The translations under genes were made by a program, and so were the position numbers. Of a stretch of 36,819 nucleotides of DNA, positions 8,391 through 14,980 are shown piece after piece (within the stretch, counting starts at the first letter, position 1; every line of letters starts with the position of its first letter). This DNA is from Nonomuraea deserti. GTDB taxonomy: Bacteria; Actinomycetota; Actinomycetes; Streptosporangiales; Streptosporangiaceae. Where the stretch lies: positions 1 through 36,819 of the forward strand of contig NZ_SMKO01000089.1 of NCBI RefSeq assembly GCF_004348685.1, given 5' to 3'. Below the pieces are notes generated by a model that saw only the letters and a program-made list of their open reading frames with translations, ran no database searches and was not told the origin of the DNA.

Positions 8391-9599
8391 TCAGCGGACC
8401 GGCAACCCGGTGACCGCTCTGCCGATGATGAGCCGCTGGATCTCCGACGTGCCCTCGAAAATGGTGAAGATCTTGGCGTCGCGGTGGAAGCGCTCGACCG
8501 GATGGTCGCGCGTGTAGCCGGCGCCGCCCAGGATCTGGACGGCCTGCTCGGTCACCCATACCGCCGTCTCTCCGGCCACCAGCTTCGACATCGAGCCCTC
8601 CGCCTGCTCGAAGGGCCTGCCGTTCCTGGCCATCCAGGCGGCCCGCCAGGTCAGCATGCGGGCGACGTCGACGCGGGTCGCCATGTCGGCCAGCAGGAAG
8701 GCGATCGCCTGGTTCGTCCCGATCCTGCGGCCGAACTGCTCCCTCTCGCGGGCGTAGTCCCTGGCGTACTCGAAGGCCGCCCGCGCGATGCCCACGGCCA
8801 TCGCGGCGACGGCCGGGCGGGTGGTCTCGAATGTGCGCATCGCCGCCTGCTCCCCCGCCCGCTCCCCGTTGCGCACCCGGCTCAGCCGGGCCTCCAGCTT
8901 CTCCTTGCCGCCCAGCAGGCACGAGCCCGGTACGCGGACGCGGTCGAGCACGACCTCGGCCGTGTGCGAGGCGCGGATCCCGTGCTTGCGGAACTTCTGG
9001 CCCATCGACAGGCCGGGCGTGCCCGGGGGGACGACGAAGGAGGCCTGGCCCCGGGTGCCGAGTGACGGGTCGACCGAGGCGACGACCACGTGCACGTTGG
9101 CGATGCCGCCGTTCGTGACCCACGCCTTGACGCCGTCCAGCACCCAGTCGTCGCCGTCGGGCACGGCGCGGGTGCGGATGGCGCCGACGTCGGACCCGGC
9201 GTCCGGCTCCGACGCGCAGAAGGCGCCCAGCTTGACGTCGTTCGCCGAGCCGAACATCTGCGGCAGCCACTCCCCCACCTGCTCGGGCGTGCCGTTGCCG
9301 GCCAGGGCCGCGGCCGCCAGCCCGGTGCCGACGATGGACAGGCCGATGCCGGCGTCGCCCCAGAAGACCTCCTCGAACGCCACCGGCAGCGCCAGCCCGC
9401 TCTCCTCGAACCACTGGGTGGCGAAGAAGTCGAGCGAGTAAAGCCCGATCTTGGCCGCCTCCTGGATGACCGGCCACGGGGTTTCCTCACGCTCGTCCCA
9501 TTCGGCGCCCGCCGGGCGGATCACGTCGCGGGCGAAGGCGTGCACCCAGTCGCGTACCTCGGCCACGTCGTCGCTGGGCTCGGGACAGAAAGCGCTCAT
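8391..9599 (-). CDS. acyl-CoA dehydrogenase
   Basis: 402 aa FAD enzyme that oxidises acyl-CoA to 2-enoyl-CoA in fatty acid or branched-chain amino acid breakdown. It shows the N-terminal helical domain, the middle beta domain (GAFCASEPDAGSDV, a flavin-binding segment) and the C-terminal helical domain with QILGGAGYTRDHPVERFHRD followed by IFEGTSEIQRLII. The Glu of FEGT corresponds to the catalytic base of medium-chain type enzymes. Upstream codons are in frame, but ATG 9599 has AGGGG before it and gives a normal N-terminus. Two adjacent palindromes at 9616-9648 lie just upstream and look like a TetR-type operator. No ETF or enoyl-CoA hydratase gene is next to it, so substrate length is unknown. 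Confidence 0.93.
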   Translation of the reverse strand: MSAFCPEPSDDVAEVRDWVHAFARDVIRPAGAEWDEREETPWPVIQEAAKIGLYSLDFFATQWFEESGLALPVAFEEVFWGDAGIGLSIVGTGLAAAALAGNGTPEQVGEWLPQMFGSANDVKLGAFCASEPDAGSDVGAIRTRAVPDGDDWVLDGVKAWVTNGGIANVHVVVASVDPSLGTRGQASFVVPPGTPGLSMGQKFRKHGIRASHTAEVVLDRVRVPGSCLLGGKEKLEARLSRVRNGERAGEQAAMRTFETTRPAVAAMAVGIARAAFEYARDYAREREQFGRRIGTNQAIAFLLADMATRVDVARMLTWRAAWMARNGRPFEQAEGSMSKLVAGETAVWVTEQAVQILGGAGYTRDHPVERFHRDAKIFTIFEGTSEIQRLIIGRAVTGLPVR

Positions 9600-9615
9600 G
9601 CGGGACCCCTTGCTA

Positions 9616-9648
9616 GTTACCGCCGGTAACACCCTACCGGCGGGTAGG
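9616..9648 (-). promoter_or_regulatory. two adjacent palindromes upstream of the acyl-CoA dehydrogenase
   Basis: GTTACCGCCGGTAAC at 9616-9630 is a perfect palindrome around one central base. At 9633-9648, CCTACC-GGCG-GGTAGG is a second perfect inverted repeat, 2 bp away. The shared core TACCG(S)CGGTA suggests two copies of one site, read by a TetR-type fatty-acid regulator as is common for acd genes. The first palindrome begins 16 bp before the start codon. No regulator gene of that kind lies nearby. Confidence 0.6.
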
Positions 9649-9688
9649 CCGATCAGGAACCGTGGATCAGGGACGCCCTGGAACTCCT

Positions 9689-9710
9689 CGGGCGGAGACG
9701 CGGCCGCCCG
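9689..9710 (-). terminator. GC-rich hairpin downstream of gpgS
   Basis: Stem CGGGCGG / CCGCCCG with an 8-nt loop, about 58 nt after the gpgS stop. A 12-bp direct repeat GCGGCCGCCCGC (9700-9711 and 9724-9735) overlaps it, so alternative pairings exist. Confidence 0.35.
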
Positions 9711-9767
9711 CCGAGATCGTCGAGCGGCCGCCCGCTGGGCGAGGGGAGCCGGTCGCCGGCCGTGGGC

Positions 9768-10694
9768 TCAGGCCGCCATCGTGATCATCGGCGGGCGTTC
9801 GGCGATGCCGATGTCGGTCAGCAGGACGTCGTGCCCGTCCGCCGCCCGGCGGAACTGCGCCAGCCGGAGCGACGGCACATGGCACGCCTCGATCTTGCCC
9901 TGGCGTTCCAGCCGTGACCAGGCGGCCAGCATGATCTGGGACGCCATCCCTCCCAGGGCCTCCGTCGACTGCGGTGCGTGCTCCCGCGAGCCCAGGTCCA
10001 CCTGCGCGAACGCGTCCAGCCCTGCCAGTTCGAGCAGGTCGATCAGCAGCCCGAGCTCCACGCCGTACCCGGTCAGGAACGGCACCCGCTCCAGGGCGGA
10101 GCGCCGGCCGGCGTACTCGCCCGCCAGCGGCTGCACGAACCCGGCCAGCCTCGGCCAGTGGAGGTTGATCAGCGGGCGGGCGACCAGCTCGGTGACGCGG
10201 CCGCCGCCGTTCGAGGAGCCGTTCAGCGGACGGTCATAACAGGCCTTGGTGTACACCACGCTCGGGTCGGTGAGAAGCGGTCCGAGCAGCCCGAATACCA
10301 GTGAAGGATGAAATTTCCGGATGTCGGCGTCGGCGAACACCAGCACATCCCCAGAGGTGACCGCCAGCGACTTCCAGAGCGCCTCCCCCTTGCCGTCGAG
10401 CGGCTTGAGCTGCGGCAGGATCTCGTCCTGAGCGTGCACCGTGGCCCCGGCCCGCGCGGCCACCACGGCCGTGTCGTCGGTGGAGCGCGAGTCGATGACC
10501 ACGACCTCGTCGACGAGCCGGCCCAGCTCACGCCGGATCACCGTGACGATCTCCCCCACGGTCTCCCGTTCGTCGCGGGCCGGGAGCACCACGCTCACCG
10601 TGGTCGTCCCCTTGGCGGCCACCAGATCGCCGAGCGGCCAGTCCGTGACGCACGAAGTACGGCGCCGCAACCATCCACGCACCTCAGGCAGCAT
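9768..10694 (-). CDS. gpgS: glucosyl-3-phosphoglycerate synthase
   Basis: 308 aa GT-A glycosyltransferase that joins UDP-glucose and 3-phosphoglycerate, the first step to glucosylglycerate and methylglucose lipopolysaccharides. Visible: VSVVLPARDERETVGEIV (nucleotide-binding strand, about 33-50), VVVIDSRSTDDT, the metal-binding FADADI (Asp-Ala-Asp about 122-124), the long PLDGKGEALWKSL acceptor region and TGYGVELGLLIDL. The order of motifs is that of mycobacterial GpgS, slightly shorter at the N-terminus. ATG 10694 follows GGAGGGG. The gene is 33 nt downstream of ramB on the same strand, so the two probably share a transcript. No phosphatase (gpgP) is nearby in the window. Confidence 0.88.
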   Translation of the reverse strand: MLPEVRGWLRRRTSCVTDWPLGDLVAAKGTTTVSVVLPARDERETVGEIVTVIRRELGRLVDEVVVIDSRSTDDTAVVAARAGATVHAQDEILPQLKPLDGKGEALWKSLAVTSGDVLVFADADIRKFHPSLVFGLLGPLLTDPSVVYTKACYDRPLNGSSNGGGRVTELVARPLINLHWPRLAGFVQPLAGEYAGRRSALERVPFLTGYGVELGLLIDLLELAGLDAFAQVDLGSREHAPQSTEALGGMASQIMLAAWSRLERQGKIEACHVPSLRLAQFRRAADGHDVLLTDIGIAERPPMITMAA

Positions 10695-10727
10695 GCGACC
10701 CCTCCCCCCGTATCCCCCTGATTCAGC

Positions 10728-12209
10728 TTAGGGGGTGGTGGCGTGGCGTTCCAGGAAGGTGTAGACGTCCGCCTCGTCCACGCCGGGGAACGACCCGGGC
10801 GGCAGCGCGGCCAGGACGTGGGAGTTGGCGCGGGCGGACGGCCAGGCGTACCCCTCCCACCGTTCGGCCAGCCCGGCGGGCGGGCGGCGGCAGCAGTCAC
10901 CGTTGGGACAGCCGGAACGGGTGCGGTTGGTGGTTTCGCGCCCCCGGAACCAGCGCGACTCCTTGTACGGCACCCCCAGCGTGATGGCGAAGTCCCGCTC
11001 GCGCGACGGATCGACGTGGGCCACACAGAAATAGGTCCCGGTGGGCGAGTCGGAATACTGGTAGAACACCGAGAACCGGTCGGGCGAGGCGAACACCTGC
11101 CGCCCCGACCACTGCAGGCACATGCGCTGCCCCTCGATGGCCCCCTGCTCGTCGGCGGGGAAGACGATGCCGTCGTTCTCGTACGCCTTGTAGATGATGC
11201 CTCCGGCGTCGTTGCGCACGAAGTGGCAGGCGAGGCCCAGGTGGTGGGTGGCCAGGTTGGTGAAGCGGTGGGCGGCCATCTCGTACGACACCGCGAACAC
11301 GTCGCGCAGGTCCTCCACCGACACCGCCCGCTGCGACTTGGCCTCCTGGAGGTAGGGCGCGGCGGCCCGCTCGGGGACGAGCACGGCGGCGGCGAAATAG
11401 TTGGCCTCGGTGCGCTGGCGCAGGAAGTCGGCGAAGTCGCGGGGTTTGTCGTGGCCGAGCGCGAGGTGGCCGAGCGTCTGGAGCAGGATCGTGCGCGGGG
11501 TGTGCATGCCGAGCTGCTCGTGTTTGACGTAGATGCGGCGGTGGCGGAGATCGGTGATGGAGCGTACGGAGCGCGGCAGGTCCTGGGCGGTGTGCACCGT
11601 GTAGCCGAAGTGCGTGACCAGCCCCTGGATCATGCTCTGCGACAGGGCGCCCGTACGGTAGCCGACGGCGTCGAGCGCCTGGGCGGCGGCCTTCTCGATG
11701 TCGGGGAAGTAATTGCCCACCTCCCGCTGCCGGCGGCGCAGCTCGGCGTTGGCGACCCTGGCCTCCTCCGGGGTGGCGGTGCCGCGGGCCTGCCGGGCGC
11801 GCAGCTCGCCGTACAGGCCGAGGAGGTGTTCGAGCACGTCGTTCGGCACGCGGGCGGAGACCTTCAGCCGCGGCAGCCCGAGCCCCGCGTAGATGGGGTC
11901 GCGCTGGGCCTCCTCCAGCGCGATCTCCAGCTGGGCGCGGCGGTTGGGCGGCTGGCGGCGCAGCAGCTCCTCGACGGGCACGCCGAGGGCGGAGGCCAGC
12001 GACTTGAGCAGCGACAGCTTGGGCTCGCGCTTGCCGTTCTCCAGCAGTGACAGCTGGCTGGGCGCCCTGCCGACGCGCGATCCCAGGTCGGACAGGGTGA
12101 GGCCGCGCTGTTTACGCAGGTGACGGAGTCGCTGGCCAAAGGCGATCAGATCCAGCTCCTGCGTCAAAGACAGCGGTTCTTCACCGAGCAAGGGCCCCAT
12201 GCTCGGCAT
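10728..12209 (-). CDS. ramB: RamB-type regulator (XRE HTH plus IrrE-like and ScfR domains)
   Basis: About 490 aa, as in corynebacterial and mycobacterial RamB. An N-terminal XRE helix-turn-helix (about 22-80: LRHLRKQRGLTLSDLGSRVG, SQLSLLENGKREP) is followed by an IrrE/ImmA-like region whose motif LLQTLGHLALGH has Gly in place of the catalytic Glu. The C-terminal ScfR domain (former DUF2083) contains SGCPNGDCC. RamB represses glyoxylate-cycle and acetate genes (aceA, aceB, pta-ackA) and senses acyl-type metabolites. An isocitrate lyase gene lies 5 kb away. Starts at 12209 and 12200 both lack a good Shine-Dalgarno. A six-codon reading frame ends 1 nt before ATG 12209. Confidence 0.85.
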   Translation of the reverse strand: MPSMGPLLGEEPLSLTQELDLIAFGQRLRHLRKQRGLTLSDLGSRVGRAPSQLSLLENGKREPKLSLLKSLASALGVPVEELLRRQPPNRRAQLEIALEEAQRDPIYAGLGLPRLKVSARVPNDVLEHLLGLYGELRARQARGTATPEEARVANAELRRRQREVGNYFPDIEKAAAQALDAVGYRTGALSQSMIQGLVTHFGYTVHTAQDLPRSVRSITDLRHRRIYVKHEQLGMHTPRTILLQTLGHLALGHDKPRDFADFLRQRTEANYFAAAVLVPERAAAPYLQEAKSQRAVSVEDLRDVFAVSYEMAAHRFTNLATHHLGLACHFVRNDAGGIIYKAYENDGIVFPADEQGAIEGQRMCLQWSGRQVFASPDRFSVFYQYSDSPTGTYFCVAHVDPSRERDFAITLGVPYKESRWFRGRETTNRTRSGCPNGDCCRRPPAGLAERWEGYAWPSARANSHVLAALPPGSFPGVDEADVYTFLERHATTP

Positions 12210-12210
12210 C

Positions 12211-12231
12211 TTAGGCAGAAAAACGAGCCAT
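12211..12231 (-). other. possible six-codon leader peptide before ramB
   Basis: On the minus strand ATG at 12231 begins a frame MARFSA and stops with TAA one base before the ramB ATG (TAAGATG). GGAGG lies about 20 nt upstream of it and an A/G-rich stretch follows, so termination-reinitiation could feed ramB, which has no good ribosome binding site of its own. It may be chance. Confidence 0.25.
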
Positions 12232-12284
12232 TTTCTAGCCTTCGCCTTTCCTCCGCAAGCCCACGGCCGGCCGGTCCGCGCACG

Positions 12285-12344
12285 CCTGCCGGCTCCGGGT
12301 GGCGCCGCGCCACCGGCAGGTCGCCGGTCGGCGCGGCGCCGACC
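12285..12344 (-). terminator. tandem hairpins between the Sec propeller gene and ramB
   Basis: GGTGGCGC-C-GCGCCACC (12298-12314) is nested in CCTGCCGG / CCGGCAGG (12285-12320). A second perfect 9-bp hairpin, GGTCGGCGC-G-GCGCCGACC, is at 12326-12344. They start 31 nt past the propeller gene stop, so they should end that transcript before ramB. Confidence 0.55.
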
Positions 12345-12374
12345 GCGAGCGGGCGCCCCAGGACACGTTCCGGT

Positions 12375-14357
12375 TCAGGCCGGACCCTTGGTCCCGGGAG
12401 CGGGGACGGTCACGGGCGGGCAACGCGGGTCCAGCCGGATCCGCGCGAGGTCGCGGCCCGCGATCGCCCACGCGTTCCAGGACCCGGGCTCGAAGTGGAG
12501 CTGCGGGTTGGTGTGCCACTCGTCGCCCATCCCGGTGGCCAGCAGCGTGGCCCCGCGCTCGGCGTCGAGCTCGTAGGCGTTGCCGCCGGCACGGAAGACC
12601 GAGGCGAACAGGCGGCCCCGGTGCACGGTCAGCTCGCCGTAGCCGGACAGCCTGCCCCGCCGGACGACCTGCCGGGTCTCGGGGTCCAGGGCGATCCAGG
12701 CTCCCGAGTCGCGCTTGTACGACGCGTACAGCAACCCGCCGTGCAGCTTGACGTCCTGGAAGGTGCGGTGGCCCGGCATCGGCTCGGCCTGCCACAGGAC
12801 GGAGCGGCGGGCGAGGTCGAAGGCGGCTATGGAGGCGGACGGCGCGCTGGTGCCGAACACGTCGCCGGCCAGGTAGACCACGCCCCGCTCGACGTCGAGC
12901 GTCAGGCTCATGAGGCTCTGACCCGGGATGATCCCCTGATACACGTCCATCCCGCCGGTATGGGGATCGACCACCGACAGCGCACCGCTGATGCTCGCCG
13001 ACAACGACGCGGTCGCGACCAGGAGCTTGCCGGAGCGGGGGTCGTACTCGATGTCCCAGGGCCGCTTCTGGTCGTGGCCGAGGTAGCCGAGGCTGCGGAC
13101 CTCGTCGGTGCGCACGTCGACGGAGATGATCTCGCCGGTGGGGTACATGGCGGCGTAGACCTTGTTCCCGTTGCCGACCATGGCCTTGGGCTCGCCCGGC
13201 ACCCGGATCCTGCGGTGCCCGCCGGTGCGCAGGTCGCGGATCTCCATGGCGAAGTGCCCGCCGACGTACACGGCGTGGCCGGGGACGAGCAGCATGCTCT
13301 GCGTCCGCTCGGCGCCGGGCGTCAGGCCCGCGTCGATCAGGTCGGTGAACTCGGCCGCGCCGGTGCCCACGTCCAGCGACCACAGCCCGCCGCTGCCGGC
13401 GACGGACAGCAGCGTGTTATCGCCGGTCACGTGGAGCAGTCGGGTCTCGTCGCCGTAGGACGGCGGGTCGATGACCTTGGTGAGCGCCGTGTCGCCGGTC
13501 CGGTAGCGGTAGACGGCGCCGTCGGGGCGGGAGGCGGCGTAGACGGAGCCGTCGGCGGCGGTGGTCAGCGCGTCCAGGAGCCCGGACTCGACGGTGACCC
13601 GCCGCAGGTCCGTGCCGTCCCTGCGGACGTCGATCAGCTCGCCGCCGGAGGCCGCCAGGACCCGGTCACCGTTGAGCGCGACGACGCCGATCGCGGCGCC
13701 GCCGGCCGCGAGCTGCCGGACGGCGCCGCTCTCGCGGTCGATCCGCACGAGCAGCTGCTTCTCCAGCAGGCCCGCGTAGACGTAGCGGTCGTCGGCCGCG
13801 ACCGCGCGCACATAGTGCTCGCCCTGAGCCGGCACGTCGTAGCGGCGGACCGCTCCGGTACCGGGGACGTACTCCCACACGCGCCCGTCGGGGGAGGTGC
13901 CCGCGTACAGGGTGCCGTCGGGGGCCGCGGCCAGGCTCCAGACGAAGCCGCCGACCGCGCCGAAGGAGTGCAGGTGCGTGACCTTCCCTGTGGCGATGTC
14001 GAAGGCGTACAGGTCGGGGACGGGGTAGGTGCCGACATAGACCTTCCCGCCGGACACGGCGACGGCCCAGCCTCCCTCGGGCTCGCCGTCGGCCGGGCCG
14101 TCGGGGAGCGTCACGCTTCTGACCACCTTCCGGGTGCTCAGGTCGATCTCGGCGAGCACGGGCGGCTTGGGGCCGCGGGTGACGACGTAGGCGTGGCCCT
14201 CGTGGACGGCGGCGCCGACGACGGCCCCGGTCACCGAGGCCGGTCCGTACGTGGTGACCGCCTCGCCACCGCACCGTGAGGGAGCGGCCGAGGCGGCGGC
14301 GGGTGAGACGAGAGCGGGTAACAGGCCCGCCACGACGACAAGCAGGGATCGGAGCAT
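12375..14357 (-). CDS. secreted beta-propeller protein (YncE/PQQ-like repeats), Sec-type
   Basis: 660 aa. A signal peptide (about 1-25, ending ASAAPS) precedes repeating blades of about 40-50 residues with motifs such as VYVGTYPVPDLYAFDIATGKV, LYAGTSPDGRVWEYVPGTG and VYAASRPDGAVYRY, typical of YncE / PQQ-like / WD40-type propellers of 10 or more blades. No catalytic motif is visible, so it may bind a ligand, polysaccharide or lyase partner. It is paralogous to the divergent Tat-exported gene: both mature chains begin with GPASV and share blade phrases (VWEYVPGTGAVR / VKEYDPATGATR). ATG 14357 has GAGAGG upstream. Its promoter (TTGACG, 17 bp, TACGGT) is overlapped by a DasR-like operator. The function is unknown. 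Confidence 0.8.
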   Translation of the reverse strand: MLRSLLVVVAGLLPALVSPAAASAAPSRCGGEAVTTYGPASVTGAVVGAAVHEGHAYVVTRGPKPPVLAEIDLSTRKVVRSVTLPDGPADGEPEGGWAVAVSGGKVYVGTYPVPDLYAFDIATGKVTHLHSFGAVGGFVWSLAAAPDGTLYAGTSPDGRVWEYVPGTGAVRRYDVPAQGEHYVRAVAADDRYVYAGLLEKQLLVRIDRESGAVRQLAAGGAAIGVVALNGDRVLAASGGELIDVRRDGTDLRRVTVESGLLDALTTAADGSVYAASRPDGAVYRYRTGDTALTKVIDPPSYGDETRLLHVTGDNTLLSVAGSGGLWSLDVGTGAAEFTDLIDAGLTPGAERTQSMLLVPGHAVYVGGHFAMEIRDLRTGGHRRIRVPGEPKAMVGNGNKVYAAMYPTGEIISVDVRTDEVRSLGYLGHDQKRPWDIEYDPRSGKLLVATASLSASISGALSVVDPHTGGMDVYQGIIPGQSLMSLTLDVERGVVYLAGDVFGTSAPSASIAAFDLARRSVLWQAEPMPGHRTFQDVKLHGGLLYASYKRDSGAWIALDPETRQVVRRGRLSGYGELTVHRGRLFASVFRAGGNAYELDAERGATLLATGMGDEWHTNPQLHFEPGSWNAWAIAGRDLARIRLDPRCPPVTVPAPGTKGPA

Positions 14358-14390
14358 GCCCAGGACCTCTCGTTCATTTGTGCTCTATTT

Positions 14391-14427
14391 TGGTCCAGAC
14401 CGTAACTTTTCGAGCGTCACCCGTCAA
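14391..14427 (-). promoter_or_regulatory. promoter with DasR-like operator for the Sec-type propeller gene
   Basis: Minus-strand -35 TTGACG (14422-14427), 17-bp spacer and -10 TACGGT (14399-14404). The palindrome TGGTCCAGACCG (14391-14402) overlaps the -10 and the likely start site. It matches 10 of 12 bases of TGGTCTAGACCA, the core of the DasR (GntR-family) site known from Streptomyces N-acetylglucosamine and chitin control. The position is what a repressor site would have. DasR identity is inference from the consensus. Confidence 0.6.
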
Positions 14428-14626
14428 CGGCACGATGACCCGCCCGGCCTGGTCTCGGTGCGGACCTGACGGACGATTGCGGTTGCCCGGCTCCCCCGGG
14501 CGTGCTGCATAACGGTCGCCGCCGAATCGCGGCGGAGGCCGTCACTCCTTCGGATCGCACGCAGGCGAACAGAGGACACCCCACGCCGGCCCTCACACAA
14601 CCAGACCGCGTCCATCCCGGCCGCAA

Positions 14627-14731
14627 GATCGGTCCCGGACGGCTCCATCCGGCCGACCCCCGATCGGGCCCGGACGGCTCCATCCCGTTCGCCCCCGATC
14701 GGGCCCGGACGGCTCCATTCCGGCCGACTCC
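14627..14731. repeat. three tandem copies of a 35-bp repeat
   Basis: Units begin at 14627, 14662 and 14697, each starting GATCGG(T/G)CCCGGACGGCTC and ending with a variable CGGCCGMCYCC-like tail. The first 22 bases are almost identical among copies. A partial unit precedes (around 14604) and a degenerate GATCGGTCCCGG follows at 14747. 35 bp is not a multiple of three, so the repeat is not coding. It lies mid-way between divergent promoters. Confidence 0.75.
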
Positions 14732-14922
14732 CGGTCCCAGTTTCCGGATCGGTCCCGGTCCACCAGGCCGGCCTCGGGTCGGGTTCGCCCATCGATCCCG
14801 GGCCCAGTCCCGCCCTTCCAGGCCGGGCCGGTTCGGACCAACCCCAGTCTTCGGGCCGGTGCGGCGGACTCCGGGTCGATCCGGGTCGGCCCGGGGTCGT
14901 GGCGCGGGGCCCGTTCGCGATC

Positions 14923-14950
14923 TAGACATTACGGCCCAGGCCGTTATAGC
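14923..14950 (+). promoter_or_regulatory. promoter with spacer operator for the Tat-type propeller gene
   Basis: -35 TAGACA (14923-14928), 16-bp spacer, -10 TATAGC (14945-14950), about 30 bp before ATG 14981. An inverted repeat ATTACGGCC-CA-GGCCGTTAT (14928-14947, one mismatch per arm) fills the spacer, an operator placement that would block RNA polymerase. A weak DasR-like half (CGATCTAGACAT, 8 of 12) overlaps the -35 at 14918-14929. Confidence 0.5.
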
Positions 14951-14980
14951 GTGCGGCGAAACCGCACCAGGGAGCCGCAC

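Larger units (their letters stand above)
14358..14980. other. 623-bp divergent control region between propeller paralogs
   Basis: Non-coding spacer between two divergent starts. From left to right it holds the promoter and operator of the Sec-type gene (14391-14427), a stretch with no signal I can name, a 35-bp tandem repeat (14627-14731) with degenerate continuation rich in GGTCCCGG/GGGCCCGG to about 14890, and the promoter and inverted repeat of the Tat-type gene (14918-14950). Several long frames cross it, but the 35-bp period shifts frame and none has a ribosome binding site. Confidence 0.7.

Noticed and set aside
12120..14279. 719-codon plus-strand frame opposite the Sec propeller gene
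   Set aside because: A GC-skew shadow: it overlaps the ramB start and terminator hairpins and has no family features.
12375..14357. PQQ-dependent dehydrogenase or lyase for the propeller protein
   Set aside because: No Trp-docking motifs, disulphide Cys pair or catalytic residues are visible; only repeat blades.
14627..14731. CRISPR array
   Set aside because: Units are directly adjacent with no unique spacers, only three copies exist, and no cas gene is near.
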